44,914 nt of DNA from Spirochaetota bacterium. Lineage in GTDB: Bacteria > Spirochaetota > UBA4802 > UBA5550. The notes beneath the pieces are model-generated. The model was not told the DNA's origin. It made no database searches and was given only the letters and a program-made list of their open reading frames with translations. Below, in pieces: positions 43,468 through 44,914 of the stretch. The stretch spans positions 1 to 44,914 of the forward strand of contig JAJRXZ010000018.1 of assembly GCA_024276015.1 (NCBI GenBank). Reading direction: 5' to 3'. Position 1 is the first letter of the stretch. Each line of letters starts with the position of its first letter. The position numbers and the translations under genes are program-made.

Positions 43468-43874
43468 TTTCGGATATATTTTAATGATATAATAGATCGG
43501 ACGATTCTAATTTTGATCAAAACCTATCAAAAAACATCGATCTTGTCCATTGGCAAAGGGCAAAATCCCGATTAAATCATATACCGATTCATTTAATATA
43601 GAATTTTTCAATAATGATCGGTATACATGTTCGGATAACCGATGTCAAGGATATTTTAACAATGTAATATTCCGGAGAAATTAAGGGCCGGCGGGAACAG
43701 GCAAAAGGGGGTTTAAATTTTTTGATTTTTGATCAAATTTTGAAAATTAATTGAAATAAATTAATTGGGATTTCATAGTGTTGCACTTCAAACTTGAATT
43801 CGGGAAGTCGTATGAATTTTATTCCTAAATTGTTGTTGACTCTTGATATTATTTCTGATTTCTTTAACCTCATA

Positions 43875-43944
43875 ATAAATGGCCTTTATCCTTGATTTGG
43901 TTTTGTTTAATATTATTCCATATTCAAGGATAATCGCCATTTAT
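43875..43944. repeat. Imperfect 23-bp inverted repeat
   Basis: Arms 43875-43897 and 43922-43944 (ATAAATGG..TTATCCTTGA.. and its reverse) pair at 20 of 23 positions around a 24-base centre. Origin unknown: a hairpin, a transposon end pair or an integration relic are all possible. Confidence 0.6.
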
Positions 43945-43997
43945 CAACTATAATTCAAATTTAACTCCATTTATTCTGCACAATTGAGGTATTAGCT

Positions 43998-44035
43998 GCG
44001 TTAAGACTTCTATTTGTTGTACGAAGTTAAAACGC
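43998..44035. repeat. Imperfect 13-bp inverted repeat after higA
   Basis: GCGTTAAGACTTC (43998-44010) and GAAGTTAAAACGC (44023-44035) pair at 10 of 13 positions around 12 bases. It lies just after the higA stop and may be its transcription terminator. Confidence 0.5.
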
Positions 44036-44049
44036 TTAATAGTGCTAAT

Positions 44050-44361
44050 TTATGCAATAACAGAAGACTTTATTTCTTCATATGTGTGAATTTTATTTAA
44101 TTCTTTTGAAATCAATTTCCTTTCTTCTTCTAAATCATAGTCATTTTGCAAACCCAACCAAAATTCAGGGGAATTACAAAAAAATTTACTAAATCTCAAA
44201 GCTGTATCCGCAGTAATTCTACGTCTTTTTTTTACAATTTCAGATATTCTTGTTTGCGGCATTTTTGTCTCTTTTGACAAACGATAAGCTGTAATATCGA
44301 GTGGTTTTAAAAATTCTTCACTTAAAATTTCACCTGGATGAATATTTTTTATTTTTTTCAT
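44050..44361 (-). CDS. higA: HigA-type XRE antitoxin
   Basis: A 103-residue protein of the HigA antitoxin family. IHPGEILSEEFLKPLDITAY is followed by the helix-turn-helix RLSKETKMPQTRISEIVKKR, RITADTALRFSKFFCNSPEF and WLGLQNDYDLEEERKLISKE. It neutralises the HigB toxin and autorepresses the operon. AGAGG precedes ATG 44361. Gap to higB is 17 bases, with toxin first, which is the standard higBA order. Confidence 0.93.
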   Translation of the reverse strand: MKKIKNIHPGEILSEEFLKPLDITAYRLSKETKMPQTRISEIVKKRRRITADTALRFSKFFCNSPEFWLGLQNDYDLEEERKLISKELNKIHTYEEIKSSVIA

Positions 44362-44378
44362 AATAGTGCCTCTTTTAA

Positions 44379-44660
44379 TTAATGATAATCAACAATTTCT
44401 ACATTATAGCAGTCGCCACCAATCCATTTAAAGCAAATTCTCCATTGATCATTTATTCTTATACTATGTTGTTCCTTTCTCTTCCCCTTGAGCAATTCCA
44501 ACTTATTTGAAGGTGGAATTCGTAAATCATTTAAAGTATGTGAATTATTTAACATCCTCAATTTTCTACGAGCAATATGTTGAATATCATTTGGTAATTT
44601 TTTAGAAAATTCACCATTCCAAATTTTTTCAGCTTCTTTAGAATTGAATGACTTAATCAT
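44379..44660 (-). CDS. higB: HigB-type (RelE superfamily) mRNA interferase toxin
   Basis: A 93-residue RelE/ParE-superfamily toxin. MIKSFNSKEAEKIWNGEFSK is the characteristic HigB start, followed by LPNDIQHIARRKLRMLNNSH, the catalytic stretch LKGKRKEQHSIRINDQWRIC, and a closing EIVDYH. The active site residues Arg and His of the HSIRINDQWRI segment are present, so the toxin looks intact. ATG 44660 gives the normal 93 residues; an ATG at 44699 would put the start inside the promoter. No ribosome site is visible before 44660. Confidence 0.92.
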   Translation of the reverse strand: MIKSFNSKEAEKIWNGEFSKKLPNDIQHIARRKLRMLNNSHTLNDLRIPPSNKLELLKGKRKEQHSIRINDQWRICFKWIGGDCYNVEIVDYH

Positions 44661-44666
44661 AATACA

Positions 44667-44695
44667 ATAATAATGAAACTCATTAGTAACGTCAA
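44667..44695 (-). promoter_or_regulatory. higBA promoter, probably producing a leaderless transcript
   Basis: Minus strand: TTGACG (44695-44690), exactly 17 bases, TATTAT (44672-44667). Only 6 bases separate the -10 from the higB ATG, so transcription should start at or beside the start codon. Confidence 0.6.
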
Positions 44696-44792
44696 GCATT
44701 ATTTAAAATAATTATAATTTTTGACTCGGAATGGCAGAAAGTTTAAAGCGTTTTAATTTTGTATAACGGTTTGGAATTGTCCCGAAACTAAC

Positions 44793-44914
44793 GTAAGCGT
44801 CAAACTAACCCCACCTTGCCAAGTATAATATAATGTGATATATGTTGCGCCTATAGAGAGGAGGGACATATGAACAGAAGAAACGCAGAATTAAAAAAAC
44901 ATTGGGAAAATCAT
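44793..44914 (+). mobile_element. IS66-family insertion sequence, left end (cut by window edge)
   Basis: GTAAGCGTCAAACTAACC at 44793 is typical of IS66 termini, which begin GTAAGCG. 77 bases later an ORF begins that reads like the IS66 accessory protein TnpA. The bases just before (AAACTAAC, 44785-44792) would be the 8-bp target duplication; the right copy lies outside the window. The right end cannot be seen. Confidence 0.75.
44870..44914 (+). CDS. tnpA: IS66-family accessory protein TnpA (N-terminus only)
   Basis: The ATG at 44870 has a very strong ribosome site (GAGAGGAGGG just upstream). The visible residues MNRRNAELKKHWENH match the start of the IS66 accessory protein TnpA, a DNA-binding protein in the IS. 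The rest lies outside the window. Confidence 0.7.
   Translation, partial: MNRRNAELKKHWENH

Larger units (their letters stand above)
43468..44049. other. 580-base gene-poor stretch with three inverted repeats
   Basis: No convincing gene is visible. Contents: an inverted repeat ATACCGATTCATT / AATGATCGGTAT (43581-43593 and 43613-43624, one bulge); GGGCCGGCGGGAAC at 43685-43698, found with one change at 30815-30828; a minus-strand 46-codon frame from ATG 43873 to 43733 with MRLKKSEIISRVNNNLGIKF that may be a gene remnant; and imperfect repeats at 43875-43944 and 43998-44035. The region may be the scar of earlier insertions near the TA pair. Confidence 0.5.

Noticed and set aside
44740..44850. 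Integron attC site near higBA (GTATAACGG and related sequence)
   Set aside because: The required paired core sites and simple-site palindrome are incomplete; the GTAAGCG sequence fits an IS66 end better.
1..44914. tRNA, rRNA or CRISPR arrays
   Set aside because: No rRNA segments, cloverleaf-like tRNA with CCA-ready ends, or regularly spaced repeats were recognised by reading; a tRNAscan or Infernal run would be decisive.

Overview
The window is an AT-rich chromosomal segment from a diderm (Gram-negative-type) bacterium. Evidence for an outer membrane is a TonB/ExbB/ExbD operon with its receptor, an OmpA-like C-terminus, several probable outer-membrane beta-barrels and many lipoproteins. Anaerobic or microaerophilic metabolism is suggested by an aldehyde:ferredoxin-oxidoreductase-like enzyme, a short-chain-type acyl-CoA dehydrogenase, a rubrerythrin-like protein and a selenocysteine-containing HesB-like protein. 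The gene mix resembles Spirochaetota or a neighbouring deep-branching phylum, but no taxonomic marker is present, so this is a weak inference. There are no tRNA or rRNA genes and no CRISPR array that I can see.

Layout: 0-5.2 kb holds a partial OmpA-domain gene, a UGA-containing hesB-like gene with its own promoter, a membrane sulfatase, a methyltransferase and an acyl-CoA dehydrogenase. 5.3-9.2 kb holds a propeller-like lipoprotein, the NAD(P)HX repair enzyme Nnr and a beta-barrel. 9.4-14.2 kb is a compact exbB-exbD-exbD-tonB-receptor operon. 14.2-19 kb holds an SH3/M23 peptidase, a rhomboid protease gene interrupted by an in-frame UGA, an FKBP isomerase, a second barrel and a CNNM/CorC-type transporter. 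19.2-23.4 kb holds the AOR-like enzyme, a TPR lipoprotein and a small helix-hairpin-helix-like protein. 23.5-30.7 kb is a long minus-strand series starting from a strong promoter: coiled-coil protein, RNase R, stand-alone LigD-type 3'-phosphoesterase, FlgO/CsgG-like protein, DNA ligase A, DUF697 protein and MORN protein. 31-38 kb carries crcB, pgi, a SpoIIE-type phosphatase, citrate synthase, a decayed CoA-binding gene and a znuACB-type metal transporter. 38-43.5 kb holds a rubrerythrin-like protein, an HTH/periplasmic-binding-like regulator, leucyl aminopeptidase and a lipid pair (hydrolase plus PlsB-type acyltransferase). 43.5-44.9 kb is accessory DNA: a 580-base gap rich in inverted repeats, a higBA toxin-antitoxin pair and the left end of an IS66-family element.

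The most interesting signal is selenocysteine-type recoding. The hesB-like gene has UGA at the position where relatives have Cys or Sec, followed by a bacterial-SECIS-like hairpin. About 15 kb away, a rhomboid protease gene with intact catalytic residues is interrupted only by an in-frame UGA, and a hairpin of almost the same geometry follows it. UGA is also used as an ordinary stop in this window (811-813, 11068-11070, 23506-23508), which argues against a changed genetic code. The rhomboid is either a new selenoprotein candidate or a very recent nonsense mutation at a normally Gly position.
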